Positions 31,847 to 44,621 of a DNA stretch of 64,000 bases are shown piece after piece. Position numbers and translations under genes: made by a program. Under the pieces are notes generated by a model. It was not told the origin of the DNA. It was given only the letters and a program-made list of their open reading frames with translations, and made no database searches. The DNA is from Chytridium lagenaria (lineage: Eukaryota > Chytridiomycota > Chytridiomycetes > Chytridiales > Chytridiaceae). Position 1 is the first letter of the stretch, and every line of letters starts with the position of its first letter. Where the stretch lies: contig JAHLKC010000100.1 in NCBI GenBank assembly GCA_025449115.1, forward strand, positions 1 through 64,000, given 5' to 3'.

Positions 31847-34360
31847 CTAAGAGGCAATGTTGTGCGCCGAGTTATTGCTCGGAGGATTGAGAGAGGACTT
31901 GACGGTGGTTCCTCCAACGAGTGCCTTGTTCTTTCGGATACCTGAAGCGAATGCCTTACACATACTAAAAAAATGGGGGTCAGAAGAGGATTTGTCTTGC
32001 AGAAAGAAAAAAAAATGGGGGCACTTACACTGCAAAGGTAGTCTATGACGTGGTGTAAATGTGTTGTTGATAAAAAAAAGGTTGGTGAGGCGTTAGATTT
32101 TCAAGCAATGCGGCATCTTGGAGTAAACAATGTTTTACCTGAAGACGTCTCACTTCCGTCACTCCACTTCGTTCATTCAAAATATTACCTATTAAAAGAA
32201 AACACATAAGTCTTTTTATCCCAAAACCACACTCAACCAAGAAAAAGACATAAAACGCAACGCAACACCTGCTAAAAAAAAGAGATATTCACCTTCCAAC
32301 GCAGAAAAATCCAACTTTGTCAACGACTCCATGGCCTTTGCAAGCTTTCCAAGAGGCTGTAACGCAAAGAACGAAATAAGCGCGACGAATCCAATACCAA
32401 TCACAGCGATCGATATGCAAATCGCAAGAACACGACGAGTAGCGGCGTCAATCTCTCCGAAAAAGTCAGACCTGAGCGAGCAGTAAGAATCAAAACTTGA
32501 AAAAAAATAGAGATGGGAAAACGGAGGGTTTTCCGTACCGTGGAATAGCGACGACGAGGAGCCAGTCGTTGGGTTCAGTGAGGTAGCGCTGTGGAATGTT
32601 AGGGTATGAAGAAGAGCTTGACATGAACTTACAGTACTGATGAGCCATTGCTGTCCATCAACGTCAGTCTGCAGGGTGGTGGTTTGGTTCCTGTTGGGAA
32701 TTTTTGTAAAGTTGCCATAAATGCTTCTAATCTTGGTTCCAATCGACTTTAACGTAGTGTCGTTCGTGGTGGAGACGGTAAACTGGGTAACGGTCTTTAG
32801 CGGGTCTGTGTAGTTGACAGAGTAAAGCGTGTATGGAACATTGTTGGCGAGCTATAGTGTGGGGGGTGTCGTTAATAAAGGTATTTTAACAAGAAAGGCT
32901 TACCAGAGATTCCGACACACTGTCCAGAAGAAAGAGTTTGGTGTTGCGCGTGACTTCAAGCCTTTTGAAAAGTTCACCCATGGCACCTTCTGTCTCGAAA
33001 CCAAAGGAACAGGAGTAGACGGGTCCGTCAGCCTTGACCGATCGAATAAACTTCATTTGACTGACGGATGCAATGGCGACTCCCTGTGTTTTTGTTGTCA
33101 GCATAAATATGATGCTTTGTGAATTGAGCTAAACTTACAAAGTTGTAAGTCCATGAGTACCAAGGAGTCGTGAGGTTGGCTGTTTGTAACATGGGGCAAA
33201 TAAAATAAATGTATAAGTAAGTGAGGTAATGTAATGAGATATTTAAAATCTTTTGCAGAGCCATGCATCCGAGACTTACGATTTGTCATCATGTATTGGT
33301 AGACTGTATAAAAAAAAATGAATAGGCATTTTAGCATTTGTCACTGAAAACAAACAAAATCCAAACCCACATGCAGCATTCAACAGTACAACATTCCAAG
33401 GGAAATCATACGATCGCTTAATAGCAAGGTCATATCTCTTTGTGGCTAAGAAAGTAACACGAGTTAGATGACGATCGTGTTTTAACAGAGAAACATCAAT
33501 CTACCCGAAAACGCAAACGTACCAGGATTGTAAGGTGATTGCACAAGGAATCCGTTTGTAGACCAATCTGCCCATAAAGCAATATTGGCACCCCCTCCAG
33601 CCTGTAACCTGACACGAATGTAGTGTTGGGTCCAAAGATACCGGGAGGACTGCGACCAAATAAGTTGGGGTATGTGACCTAATTTGAAGAACAATTTAGG
33701 CCGGGGGAGTCGTCACGATGTGAAAAAGAGGTACTCACGCAAGAGACGCCGCTGAGGAAAGGTGAACTCATGATCATGTTGTACATAAGGAAGTATAGTT
33801 GGGTTTCATTGACAAGGTTGTTGAAGTTGGTGAGCATGGCATTTTCGAGCGTCTTGTCCTCCATCAGCACGCCGAGCATTCTAGTTTAAAAAAATGAGGG
33901 GTAAGGCATTAGCAGAGTTCCTGGTAAAAGAAAACCCTCAAGTTCAGGTGAAAATAATATCCAATATGTATTCTGAGACTTTCCGCGGCTCTCCTTTCCT
34001 TCAGCGATCCTCCACGGTTATCCCCATCGATCGTTCGATCAAAGCGCTATATCCATGGGTGACAACCCAAACAAAAAGGTAAATGACAACTCACCTCTTT
34101 GGTTGATAGATACTCTCCTGCACCTGCACAAAGACCAAGTCCACAGCCTGCGACAACACGCTGCTACTCAAAGAATCAACCGAAGTCTGCGATGACGTTC
34201 CAAGAATGGCACCAAGAGGCGCCGCAACAGCTCCTAGTGCAATCACTACAATCGCGGTGATGAGCACTGCAATGGGGACAGGTGGGAGAACATGCTTCTG
34301 CTCCTCCTTCTTGGCCTCAGCGGCAAGCTGGTCGATGGGGATGGCTGTTGAGTCAGACAT
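31847..34360 (-). CDS. Two-TM Cache/HAMP-like sensor protein (copy B)
   Basis: Starts MSDSTAIPIDQLAAEAKKEE. Exon 1 (34360-34095, 266 bp) holds TM1 (VPIAVLITAIVVIALGAVAA); exon 2 is 33880-33739 (142 bp); exon 3 starts at 33678 (VTYPNLFGRSPPGIFGP, TTFVSGYRLEG). Later exons carry PNLTTPWYSWTYNF, RYLTEPNDWLLVVAIPR, FFGEIDAATRRVLAICIS (TM2), the HAMP-like ALQPLGKLAKAMESLTKL, NERSGVTEVRRLQ and finally AFASGIRKNKALVG, then stop. As in copies A and C, no catalytic output domain follows. A missing G in the G5 run near 33592 breaks exon 3 (SGYRLEGG continues as ALWADWSTNG in the next frame). Exons 1 and 2 have exactly the lengths of copy C, so B and C are a recent tandem duplication. Confidence 0.75.
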
Positions 34361-35774
34361 GGTACGTTGCTGCAAGCGAACAGAAAAGTCTGTGACAGCT
34401 ACAACCAAAACAATCTTCTGTTTGTTTGGCAAAAGATATTCAGCCGCGGGATAATGTACGGTAGAGAATGTTTTAATAAGAAAAGGGTAAAAGTAACAGA
34501 TGATTTACACAGCAAAAACCGCAAGCAACCAAAGAGCAGAGATCACCGGTTTTGTTTATTTAAAAAAAAAAAAAAAATGAGCAATACCCTTTGGAGCTTC
34601 AAATTCATTAAAACACTGCTGTCTCGGGAGACCAGCTCTCGTGCAAGGCCTTACAATGGAAGCAGCGAGAGGCAATTGGAATATGTCAAGAGTTGGGAAT
34701 CGTGTGAATAGTTTTGCTTTGTCCATTCTTGCCGTGCTCACAAGGATTTGAAGGTGTCAAGAGGCTCTAAAGAAATGTCACAGGCTGGTACCTTCGGGAT
34801 ATAGTCTCTTCTAGGACAAAATTGTAAATCTGCAGCATAGACGCCCAGCTGCTCCAAAACCACCTTACCATTGCCCTCGGGTAATCCCCGATAAAACTCT
34901 ACCCCATTTCGGCGGGACTTTTTTGATCAACAGGTACATCCAAACAAGAAAAAGTCTCTACAACTTTACCTTACAGAACGAATGAAACCGGAGCCGTAAG
35001 GTTATTCAGCTTTATTCAGCTTGGGTTCATTTCAATTTGATGAGCATGTAAAGCGTAGACCAGTCCAATATGTGTATTCAACGGCAAAAGTAAATTGCGC
35101 CTTTGAATGGAGGTCGAGACCGCAGCGGTCGGATGTTTGCCGGATTATTTTATTCTTGAAAGATCGACGCTAACGAACCTTACGAAATGAGCGACTGTAT
35201 ATGATCTTCGGCAAGTCACGAGCCGTGTTATGATTAGTATTTTTATAGAACGAGTTATCCGTAAGCCCTGCTTTTGCAGGAGCATACAAAATCATCGACT
35301 AAAAGCAAAATTTGGCCCCTTACACTTGCTTATGGTGGCAATCGATAGCGGGACAATTTTGGCTCGGCCGCGATAAAAGGTAACCGATTTTTTGGTATTG
35401 CTCATCAATCTGCATTTTCAAGCTCGACTTTTTTGCCCAAGGGACACGTCACTGATGCATTCAACTTTTAAAAGAATAAAAAACATAACATCTATTCTAC
35501 AAAGTACGGGCTCAAGAAATAAGATTTTAGATGAGTGCCATGAAAGTGCCATGAGAGAAAAATGCACGTTATTTATGGGTTCGATGTTAGCCATTACTTT
35601 CAAGAATGCCTCCTACTCAATAGTAAAAAAAATGTGTACAAGACAAATAACAAAAATATAAAACAAGAATTGAGATGGTTCAGTTGCAGGCAACGATCGT
35701 TTTCAGGCCTTGCAAAATAACACTCTGCGCTAAATCGATAAGAAATCGGGACGGAATACGTCTATTCGTTATTT
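34361..35774. other. Intergenic between tandem sensor genes
   Basis: Contains an A-rich tract at 34561-34577 and no recognised gene. It separates copy B (transcribed leftwards) from the 3' end of copy C. Confidence 0.4.
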
Positions 35775-38112
35775 CTATGCGTTGTGTGAAGAATTCGTGC
35801 TGGGAGGGTTGAGCGTTGACTTCATTCCCGTATTTGCACCACCAGAAACGAGAGCCTTGTTCTTTCGAATACCAGAGGCAAAGGCTTTGCACATGCTGCG
35901 CGTACAAAGTTATTCAATATTGCGTTTTCTTCCTGTAAAAGAAGGTAACCAAGAAAACTTACATGGAGAAAGTGGTCTGAAACCGATTTAATCGAAACGT
36001 TAACCAACGCGTTCATAAGCCCAAAAAAAAATATTCATTCTCACCTGAAGACGCCGGACTTCCGTCACTCCACTGCGCTCGTTCAAGATGTTGCCTGTGG
36101 AGTCGTGAAAAGATTCAGCAACCTGCGGCGTCAGTTAAAACTTTGAAGAACTCACCCTCGAGAGCCGAAAAATCCAATTTGGTCAATGACTCCATTGCCT
36201 TTGCAAGTTTTCCAAGGGGTTGTAGCGCAAAGAACGAAATGAGTGCGACGAATCCAATACCGATAACAGCAATGGAGATGCAAATAGCAAGAACACGACG
36301 TGTAGCAGCATCAATCTCTCCGAAAAAGTCGGATCTGAAAGAGGTATAAAGTTGGTTAAATAATTGTAAAAATTATGGATTAGGGTATGATTTTCAGAAA
36401 AAAGGCTTGTTCCTTACCTTGGGATAGCAACAATAAGAAGCCAGTCATTCGGTTCAGTAAGGTAGCGCTATTTGACAAGTTAATTTAATGAGCAGCAAAG
36501 CAAAATTCGACTCAAAATGTGGGGTACGAGCTTACGGTGCTGATCAACCATTGCTGACCATTTACGTCGGTTTGAAGGGTAGTAGCGCGGTTCCGGTTAG
36601 GAATTTTCGTAAAGTTGCCATAAATAGATCTAAGCTTGCTCCCAACGGCCCTCACAATGGTATCGTTGGTGGTGGCGACGGTGAATTGAGTGACGCTCTT
36701 GTAAGGATCAGTATAGTTCACAGAGTAAAGAGTGTAGGGAACATTGTTAGCAAGCTGGTTGGAAGAGTATACGGTCAGTCAATGGATTTATCTATTTGGT
36801 TTACCATAGACTCGGAAACACTGTCAATCATGAAGAGTTTGGCGTTTGGCGTGATTTGTAGACTTGTGAATAGCTGACCCATGGCGCCTTCAGTTTCAAA
36901 TCCGAAGGAACATGAGTAAACGGCCCGTCAGACTTGACGGTTCGAATAAATTTCATTTGACTAATAGAGGCGACGCAGACACCCTATTCTCTCATTAAGT
37001 TTCACTGAAAAAAAAAACATATAAAAAAAAAAACCAAATTATCTTACAAAGTTGTATGTCCAAGAGTACCAAGGGCGAGGTAAGATTGGCTATTTTAAAA
37101 GTGAGAGCGCAAAACGATAAGCAATTGTAAATTTACGAAGCGTCAGAGGATACTCACGGTTTGTAAACATGTACTGGTAACTTTATGCGATAACAGTGAA
37201 TAGATGTTAAAATAAACTCACTCGTAACATCAAATCAGGTCAGACTCACACGCCGTGTTCAGAAGGACAACATTCCAAGGGAATTCATAGTTTGGCCTAA
37301 CACCCAAATCGTACTTGTTCGTTCCTAACAAAAATTAAATTACAATGAGCCTGAGAGTAAGTTGAATATAAGCTTACTGTCGTTGTAATTTGCACGGTAG
37401 AGAAATCCATTTGTTGTCCAGTCAGTCCATAACGCAATATTCGCACCGCCATCGAGCCTGTACCCGGACACGAAGGTCGTGTTGGTCCAAACACGCCTGG
37501 AGGGCTGCGACCAAATAAGTTGGGGTATGTAACCTTTTGTACGTCAGCCCACAGAGCGTAAGTATCATTACACAGCGAAAAGGAGAGGAAGAATTCAGAT
37601 AAAGAGATAACTTACGCAAGAAACACCGCTGAGGAAGGGAGAACTCATGATCATGTTGTACATGAGGAAGTAGAGTGAGGTTTCGTTGGCAAGGTTGTTA
37701 AAGTTATTGAGCATGGCATTCTCTAGCGTTTTGTCGTCCAGAAGGACATTAAGCATTCTGGAGAGAAATGGTCAGAGGCTCACCATCCAAACAACATTGA
37801 CAGATACGCTGATGTGTTTCAAGCTTAGAAATATAAAAGCACTGACCTTTTCGGCTGATAAAGACTTTCTTGAACCTGCACAAACACCAAATCCACGGCC
37901 TGAGATAAGACGCTGCTACTCAAGGAATCAATCGAGGTCTGTGACGAAGTCCCCAGAATTGCTCCAAGGGGTGCCGCGACAGCACCCAAAGCCAAGATCA
38001 CGATCGCGGTGATGAGCACAGCGATAGGAACAGGCGGCAAGATATGCTTCTGCTCATCCTTCTTCGCCTCAGCGGCAAGTTGGTCAATGGGGATGGCTGT
38101 CGAGTCAGCCAT
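35775..38112 (-). CDS. Two-TM Cache/HAMP-like sensor protein (copy C)
   Basis: Starts MADSTAIPIDQLAAEAKKDE. Exons seen: 38112-37847, 37757-37616, 37533-37378, 37324-37252, 37180-37158, then further exons to the stop at 35775 (FASGIRKNKALV, NPPSTNSSHNA). The N-terminal helix (VPIAVLITAIVILALGAVAA) and sensor blocks (RLDGGANIALWTDWTTNG, EFPWNVVLLNTA) are close to copy B. Two single-base breaks are visible: a missing base in GGACCAACAC near 37475 and an extra one in a C-run near 37073-37075, where PNLTS(P)WYSWTYNF is split between frames. The C-terminus is HAMP-like with no output domain. Membrane position: N-in, sensor domain outside. Confidence 0.7.
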
Positions 38113-39072
38113 GTGGTGATTTAATTATGAATAACGCGCAGTGAATCAAAAAATAGAGACCCCGTTATATTCTGTTTAATCTGATTATAAGTCCGACGAA
38201 GAAATGAGAATCCCTTCAAATTCCAATTTGAGATTTACGCTGGCTCTTTCTTATGGAGATTCATTTCAGGGAAAAGTGCGGCGAAATCCTCCGGGAATCT
38301 TCTCATATTCATAGAGAACCTCGTCACAATGGTCAACGTTGGTCTCCTTGTATTTATTGAAGATGAGGTCTCGACCGTGCAGCCGCGGGGGACATGATTT
38401 ACATGATTAGCGCTATGGATTGATGCAATACCTTTTCAAGACAATATAGCATATATGCAACAAAAATTATAAGATATTAGTAAATGAACGTACTTACAGT
38501 GAGTGTGGATATGCGACTTAACCGCTATCCATTTTCACGTAGTACTCCACAAACCTTGATCTTCCATGATCTACTTAGTTGGTAAAACCTTGAACATCTT
38601 CGCGCGATCTATGAATGAAAAACATTCCGTTTTTAGGAATGGTACTCTCTCGTCCGATCTCTATAAATGACACAGGAGGTATTTACATCGGAACATGACT
38701 GAAGCAACGATCTTGAGAATATGGAATAGTACAATTGAGTGATTTCGTATTTTATTTTTCTTTCCCAAACCTTAAAGCAAGAAGCCAGTGTAATGAGTTA
38801 GGGCAGGGAAAGCCAAAGACTGATCACTCGTCTCCAATAATTTGAACGAAGTAGAAAGAGATGAAATGCCCGCAGTCTGAACCGTGCTTTCGACCTAAAA
38901 CGACAACGCGGTCTTCCTCCTTATTCGAAAGAGATATCGATAAGGAAATATTAATCCGTCTTCCCTCGTACTAGACCTGCTTGACCATCTGATGCGGCAC
39001 TAGTTAAAGAGCAACAGTTTATCTGGCACATCTCCAAAAGTTCAGACGAAAAATGCATGAGCTTTGACGTCT
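38113..39072. other. Intergenic, nothing recognised
   Basis: Upstream of copy C. There is no conserved frame. The region is moderately AT-rich. Confidence 0.4.
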
Positions 39073-39675
39073 TTAATTGAGTGAAAGGTCGTAATTATTT
39101 GTGAGCCATGACACGTGATATTGAGAAGAGGCGGCTATTCCCTTAAACTTTATGATCAGGCATCCTACTCCTACAGATAGACCTGCCAGCATAGCCATGT
39201 TTTGCTGCTTATAATCTGATCCTCTGGATTCCGCATTAAACGCAAATGAGCAGACAAGATCAAAGTAATAATATATATAGAAGAAAGGGATAAAAATTTT
39301 AAAAAAGGCTTTTGGCATTCCTCCTGGGCTAAAGGTTACGAGTATATCCAATTTTGTTAACTGAATGTACACATGTCCTCGTAAAGTCATTCGCATGTAA
39401 GGGGTGTCTTCTCTCACCGCTACCGTCAATCCAACTTTCGAAACCCACAATAATGTGTTCTTTGGGGCACCTTCAACTTTTACCTCGCCCGATTTATATA
39501 CTGCAGAAAGAGAGGACACGCTTTGCAAAAACAAACAAAAACAAATCAATCGACAAACGAAGCTACGCAATAACACAAGAAGAAAGATGGAAAACAACAA
39601 AAACACGATGGGAGAAAAGATAATGTAGAAAAATGGTAAGAGCTCAAGACGGTAGGAAAAAAACCAGGTAAGCAT
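39073..39675 (-). CDS. Hypothetical membrane-like protein
   Basis: A 200-aa frame. The first 55 residues are very hydrophobic (FFYIIFSPIVFLLFSIFLLV), but this follows T-rich DNA and may be untranslated. A middle part (VKVEGAPKNTLLWVSKVGLT, YMRMTLRGHVYIQLTKLD) and a Gly-rich helix near the end (MLAGLSVGVGCLIIKFKGIA) look more like real protein. CTTTCTGCAG before the middle part could be a splice acceptor, so the gene may be spliced differently. I do not recognise the family. Confidence 0.25.
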   Translation of the reverse strand: MLTWFFSYRLELLPFFYIIFSPIVFLLFSIFLLVLLRSFVCRLICFCLFLQSVSSLSAVYKSGEVKVEGAPKNTLLWVSKVGLTVAVREDTPYMRMTLRGHVYIQLTKLDILVTFSPGGMPKAFFKIFIPFFYIYYYFDLVCSFAFNAESRGSDYKQQNMAMLAGLSVGVGCLIIKFKGIAASSQYHVSWLTNNYDLSLN

Positions 39676-39810
39676 AACACATTGAAGATGGAAAGCGACA
39701 AGTAAAAATTGGGGAACGTAAAGGATAAAACAATAGCGATGGCAAGTAAAACAAAATTAAAAAACTATGGCTACGCTACATATCAGAAAGAGGGACGTGT
39801 AAACCAGGGC

Positions 39811-40334
39811 TTATAAATCATCCCAGGGCGAGTCTCCTCGTGGCGGCATAGGATAGCCTTGTCCTCCGTACCCATACGGTTGATGTGCAGGGTGCGGTGG
39901 CTGCTGGTATCCACCATTTCCAAACAAACCCCCACCACCCATCCCGCCACCCATACCTCCACCTCCCATTCCTCCACCATATCCGAAACCCTCCCCAACC
40001 ATCCCTGCCTGCTGGCCCCTCCCACCCTCCATAACGACATGCAAGTTTCGACATCCATCCCCCAAATTTACATTCCCCTTTCTGGAAGAACCTACACACC
40101 CTCGGTGAATCCCCACCAGGTGTCGAGAACCCTCCTCGGTCCGCCGAAAACCCTCCTCGCTCAGCTCCACGTCCGGCGTCCTCGCATTGGAGTTTGGTAA
40201 CCCCCGCCGCGTCCAAACGACGGTGCAGGCGAGGACGGGAATGGCGCGACGGATGGGATGTAGGAGGGTATAGGCGCATTTGAAGATTGAGCGTAGCCAT
40301 AGTTGTTAACAAGTACTTGAGAGGCAGGGAACAT
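39811..40334 (-). CDS. CCCH zinc-finger, glycine-rich protein
   Basis: Begins MFPASQVLVNNYGYAQSS. A Pro/Ser/Gly-rich start leads to a CCCH finger: CRFFQKGEC, then KFGDGCRNLH (spacing C-x7-C-x5-C-x3-H). A Gly/Met-rich tail (GYGGGMGGGGMGGGMGGGG) follows, with GYPMPPRGDSPWDDL at the end. CCCH fingers of this kind usually bind RNA; the FG/GG-rich context also recalls Nup42-like proteins, which I cannot decide. The finger is split: an extra base in the G5 run near 40057-40061 moves the frame inside it, and another shift occurs before GRGAERGG. Upstream of the ATG, TTTTTTAGCA could be a splice acceptor, so an additional first exon may exist. Confidence 0.6.
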
Positions 40335-41006
40335 TGCTAAAAAATCAGGGTTAGATACGAATGACGTGAAAGAAAGAAAAGCAAAAACAGAGTAACAATC
40401 AACAACAAACGAGTTTAAGATGTGTTGGAGTTCAACGCGCACACACCTCCATATAAAAAAGGGGGATGAAGATATAACAAGCGACGTCAAGAAAAGAAAG
40501 CAAACAGACTACAATCCATATTTCCACCCCAGAAAGCGAATGGGGAACCTCCTCTTTATTACAGGGCAATCGAAGAAAAAAAAAAGAAGTAGGATGCGGG
40601 GAGCGGGGCGGGAATGAGGGAACGAGGGAACGGCAATAGACATGAGGACTCGCAAAAGAAAATCTCCAAAACCCTGAAGTCATCAAGAAAGGAACCAAAA
40701 AGCTATAAAAAAAAAAAGAAAAGAAAAAGGGGTGGCAGAAAAGTGTGTGCGTGGCTAAACAACAAACAACAAGAGCAGATCGAAACAGGACGGAAACGGA
40801 AAACTTGAGAAGGGGGAAAAAAGGTTTCGTTCAGGGTATGCACGAAAACAAAAACAGGGGGATAAACGAAATTTAAACAAACAAAAGCTATTTCCAAGTA
40901 ACATTTTTAGGGTGTAGGGGACCAGGTAAGGAAAGTAATAGAAAGGAGAATAAGGGTTCGTAAAAATCACTTAAAGGAATCAAACATAAACAACATAGAG
41001 GATGAA
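40335..41006. other. Intergenic, purine-rich
   Basis: A/G-rich tracts at 40570-40730 and 40800-40960 generate long frames of no evident function. These lie between two minus-strand genes. Confidence 0.4.
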
Positions 41007-42277
41007 TCACAAAAACAAACCCAAATCCCAAGCCTTGATCGTCCCATCCCCACTCCCCGTAAACAGCACATGCCTGACCTCTCCAGCCTCCTCCTCGGTC
41101 TCTCCATTCCCATCCTCCCCAAAAGCAGCAACAGGTCTCGTCCCACTCACACTCGCAAGTTCAAGCGCATTCACGCTCTTATCATGCGCGGCAACGGCAC
41201 AAACACTCGCTCCATTTCCATCCCAAACCCTCACGGTTCCATCCCAGCTCCCAGAAAACAACCTGGGTCCACCAGGAGGGAAACGGGGGTCGGAACCTAA
41301 AGTGCCGACAAGGGAGGAGACGTAACCAGAATGACCGCGGAGAACACGGGTTTCAGTGAAGGTGGTGGGGGCGTTTGGGGAGGAGAAGGAGGAGAGATCC
41401 CATTCATGGATGGCCTTGTCGTTACCGGCTGCGTAGAGTTTTGAACCAACACATGTGATCGACGTGATTTCATGGGTAGAGGCAGCAAGCGACTCAAGAC
41501 AATGCCCCGTTGACAAATCCCACAGACACACAGACCCATCCGACGCACCCGACACCAAAAACCCTCCAGCGTCCATCTTCACAATTGCTAAACTAGAGAT
41601 GGACCCAGACCCGTACCCTGCCCAGGTGTCAACGGTTTCACCTGTGGTGAGGTCGTACACGGCGATAGTACGGTCATCGGATCCAGAGTAAAGACGTTGG
41701 AGTTCTTCGTCTACGACGACAGCATTGATGCCGAGATCGTGGGCACCTTCAAACACGCGGACGCATTCACCAGATTCGAGGTCCCATTCGCGGACGGTGT
41801 CGTCCCAAGAGCCGGTGAAGAGGCGGCCGGCGCCGGGACAGATGGCACGAACCCAGCGAGTGTGCCCGACAAAGGTGCGAAGACATTCGCCAGTGTGGAG
41901 ATCCCATTCCTGTAATGAAAAGTCATTTTAATGGTTTGATTTATACCGCAAAGGGGGCATTTCAACCAATTTGAAGTTTCAGGGGTAGTAATCTGCGAAG
42001 GGCCACCCTTTTTTTCCACACACAACGCGCATTCCCACTAGTTATCGTCTATGAGACGACCATCACAGTCAAATCGATACATTTACAAAGAGAGGGATGG
42101 ATGTAAGAGGAGAGTACTCTTATTTACCTTTACTGTGAAATCCTTGCTTGCTGAATAGAGCCTTCCGCCCGTAACGCAAAGAGCAGATACTGCATTCGTG
42201 TGCCCTTGCATTACTCTTGTAGGGTCCAGTTGAAGAGGTTGTGTTGATCCACCCTGGGTTGCTGTTGGTGCGGTCAT
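41007..42277 (-). CDS. WD40 beta-propeller protein
   Basis: Two exons, 42277-42128 and 41909-41007, with a 218-bp intron (GTAAAT...TACAG); the 350-aa protein has no frame break. About seven WD repeats are visible, with their terminal dipeptides: KDFTVKEWD, DTVREWDLESGEC, DRTIAVYDLTTGE, DGSVCLWDLSTGH, KAIHEWDLSS, DGTVRVWDGNG and DGTIKAWDLGLFL, with GH at blade starts (VMQGHTNAVSAL, LRGHSGYVSSL). One propeller covers the entire protein, and there is no F-box or RING. The repeat style resembles FBW7/TRAF7/Pfs2-type propellers, which act as protein-interaction platforms; the partner is unknown. It is divergent from the dehydratase gene at 43274, about 1 kb away. Confidence 0.9.
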
Positions 42278-43273
42278 GGTGTTTGTTGGATATTAGGTTG
42301 TTTGGAGAGGGTGGAGAGGTTGGTTCTAGAGCGTGATGGTGTATGCGGTAAGGATGGATGAGTGATATGGTATGGATGGATGGTGGCCAATGACTATGGA
42401 TAATGTCTAGATCAACAGGAGGTTGAGTAGAGATGAGTGATCAGCAGAGACGTCGTTCGTTCAGTCGTCAATCGTTCGCTTTGCTTTCTTTCCTTCCCAA
42501 AGGAAATTTTATTAAATTTTGTGCTTCAAAGGTTTAGTTTGGTCCATAAGCACGGAAGGTTAAGAAACGGTAGAAACTGTTTGTATGTGATGTTCCATCA
42601 GGCTACACGTAAACGAGTCTTACAGCATCCAACCTCACACAGGAACAACATGTGTATAAGTCTTTTGAGGATTATCTAGGGCGTGACATGGTGTTTAGCG
42701 CGAAACTAGGCGGGGTGTAACTTTGACGGGTTAGGGAGTTGCGTTGACATTCTTACCAAAAAACTGAGGTGCATCGAGCCAGAAGGAAATGTTAAAAAAC
42801 ATCTATAGTGGCCAAAAATAAAGTGATTCTCACGATATATTTAACCTCGCACCCGTCAAGATGTCATCTGCATCTCTCGCAGTCACTATAACGATAACAG
42901 CACTCACCTCAAACTATTCTATCATGGGCTCATCGCAGTCAGACTTCAACATTCGCACCACAACTCCTTGATTCCGGTCGTTCATTCGACATCTCCCCAT
43001 GCGCATACTCCAGGGTCATCTAATGTTAGATTATCCAATTATTCAGCTCCCAACTGCAACACAACTCCAACCACCAGCGCTACGACACTTGCACCCATAT
43101 TTCATCAACCTCCCGAGATCCACTCACATCAACATCACCTTTCCTCAAGCAAAGTAACCCCCCAAAAAGGCCGGATAAACCGCGCGCACTTGAAATTTCC
43201 CTGTCCAAAAAACGAAAAGCCAAAAAAAAACAAAAAAGAAAAAGCAACATTTCAAATTCCCATCAAAGCCGTC
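42278..43273. promoter_or_regulatory. Divergent intergenic region
   Basis: Shared upstream region of the WD40 gene (-) and the dehydratase gene (+). A TTAAAATAAAG-like AT-rich block near 42800 and a pyrimidine/A-rich leader at 43200-43270 are seen, but no defined element. Confidence 0.35.
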
Positions 43274-44222
43274 ATGGCCAAGCCCAACAACGATGCCGTC
43301 CAGAAGACCAAGAAGAAGGGTAAACCTCATTTTTCTATGTCCACATCCCACGCATGATCTTAAACCAAAACAAAAGGAAACCCGGTGGTGTCTGGCTACC
43401 TGATTCTCTACAACACCGTCTCCGCATTGGCTTGGTGGTGGTGTACCTTTCGCGTTGTGCAGAACGCAGCATCGGTTGAGACGACTTTTGCAGAGATTGG
43501 AGAGGTCGTTAAGTGGGTTCAAACTATGGCTGCTCTAGAGGTAAACATTTGCTTCTTTTCGCCTTGCATGTATGCCTTCTTGTCTCATCTTTATTTCGTT
43601 GCATGGATTAACGCTTGGACGTAATGATTCTAGATCCTCCATTCCCTTCTTGGATTCGTCAAGTCCCCACTTCTTACAACCATCATTCAAGTCAGCTCCC
43701 GTCTCACCCTCGTTTGGCTTGTCTGCGACTTATTTCCTGTTGCTTCCCATCTCTACTACACGACAATGGTGGTTGCATGGGGTATCACTGAAGTCATCCG
43801 ATACGGTTACTATGCGTTAAACTTGTTAAACCTCACCGGTGATCATTTCTGGTTCTTGGTATGGTGCAGGTATGGACATTACCGTAGATCAATTGGTTGA
43901 TGGTGATTTAGGTATCACTTTTTCTACGTTCTTTACCCTATTGGAGCTGGATCAGAGCTGTTGTTGTTGAACCGTTGCGATTCCGTTTGCAAAAAAGATG
44001 GAGCAGCCTTATCTTTATTATCTGTTGACCGCGATCAGTTAACCTACCCTCCAGGTAAAACCTCTCCGCCGTTCATTTAATTTGGATTAATATACTTTTT
44101 GGGCAGGGTTTTACATGATGTACACGCACATGATGAAACAGAGAGCAAAGTTTATCAAATCGGGAGCTTTGGAGGCAAAGGAGAAGGCTGAAGCTGCGGC
44201 TGCGAAAAAGAAGGCAAAGTAG
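43274..44222 (+). CDS. PHS1: 3-hydroxyacyl-CoA dehydratase (PHS1/HACD family)
   Basis: Five exons (43274-43319, 43377-43540, 43634-43869, 43912-44054, 44107-44222) join cleanly to 234 aa. The enzyme removes water from 3-hydroxyacyl-CoA in the third step of very-long-chain fatty acid elongation, in the ER membrane. Family marks seen: GYLILYNTVSALAWW, LEILHSLLGFVKSPLLTT, VWLVCDLFPVASHLYYTTMV, WGITEVIRYGYYALNL (catalytic Tyr of the YxxxE pair region), FWFLVWCRYHFFYVLYPIG and GSELLLL, then YPPGFYMMYTHMMKQR and a lysine-rich KAEAAAAKKKAK tail, a likely ER retention signal. Multiple hydrophobic segments fit the six-TM fold. The length is close to the yeast protein (217 aa). Confidence 0.95.
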
Positions 44223-44621
44223 ATAATGGTGTTGGTCTATGCTTTTTTTGGGAGAAGGGGGGGGAGGGGGAAGGATCGGTAATTGGTAATTTTGTATGTG
44301 AGGTTTGCTGGTTACGTTAGTGCTATAAGTATTTAGAATGGGGACAGATTAAAATACGTTTTTTTCTTTCTCATTCTTACTGTTTAGATGGTGCTGTTTA
44401 TTTTATGTACTCTTTCCATGGCGTAATATTTTTACATATGTATTTACTATGTGGAATTGACAAAAAACATCTCAAAGCCCTCAAAAACACTTGACTCGTG
44501 TCCCATCAAGGTCTGAACCACATCACATCGAACCATCCCTTCCACGCGTAAACATTGGAAGTGTATTTTTCTCAAAAAAAAAAAAAAAAATCAACTGGAA
44601 CACCAAAACATAATTTAAGAC

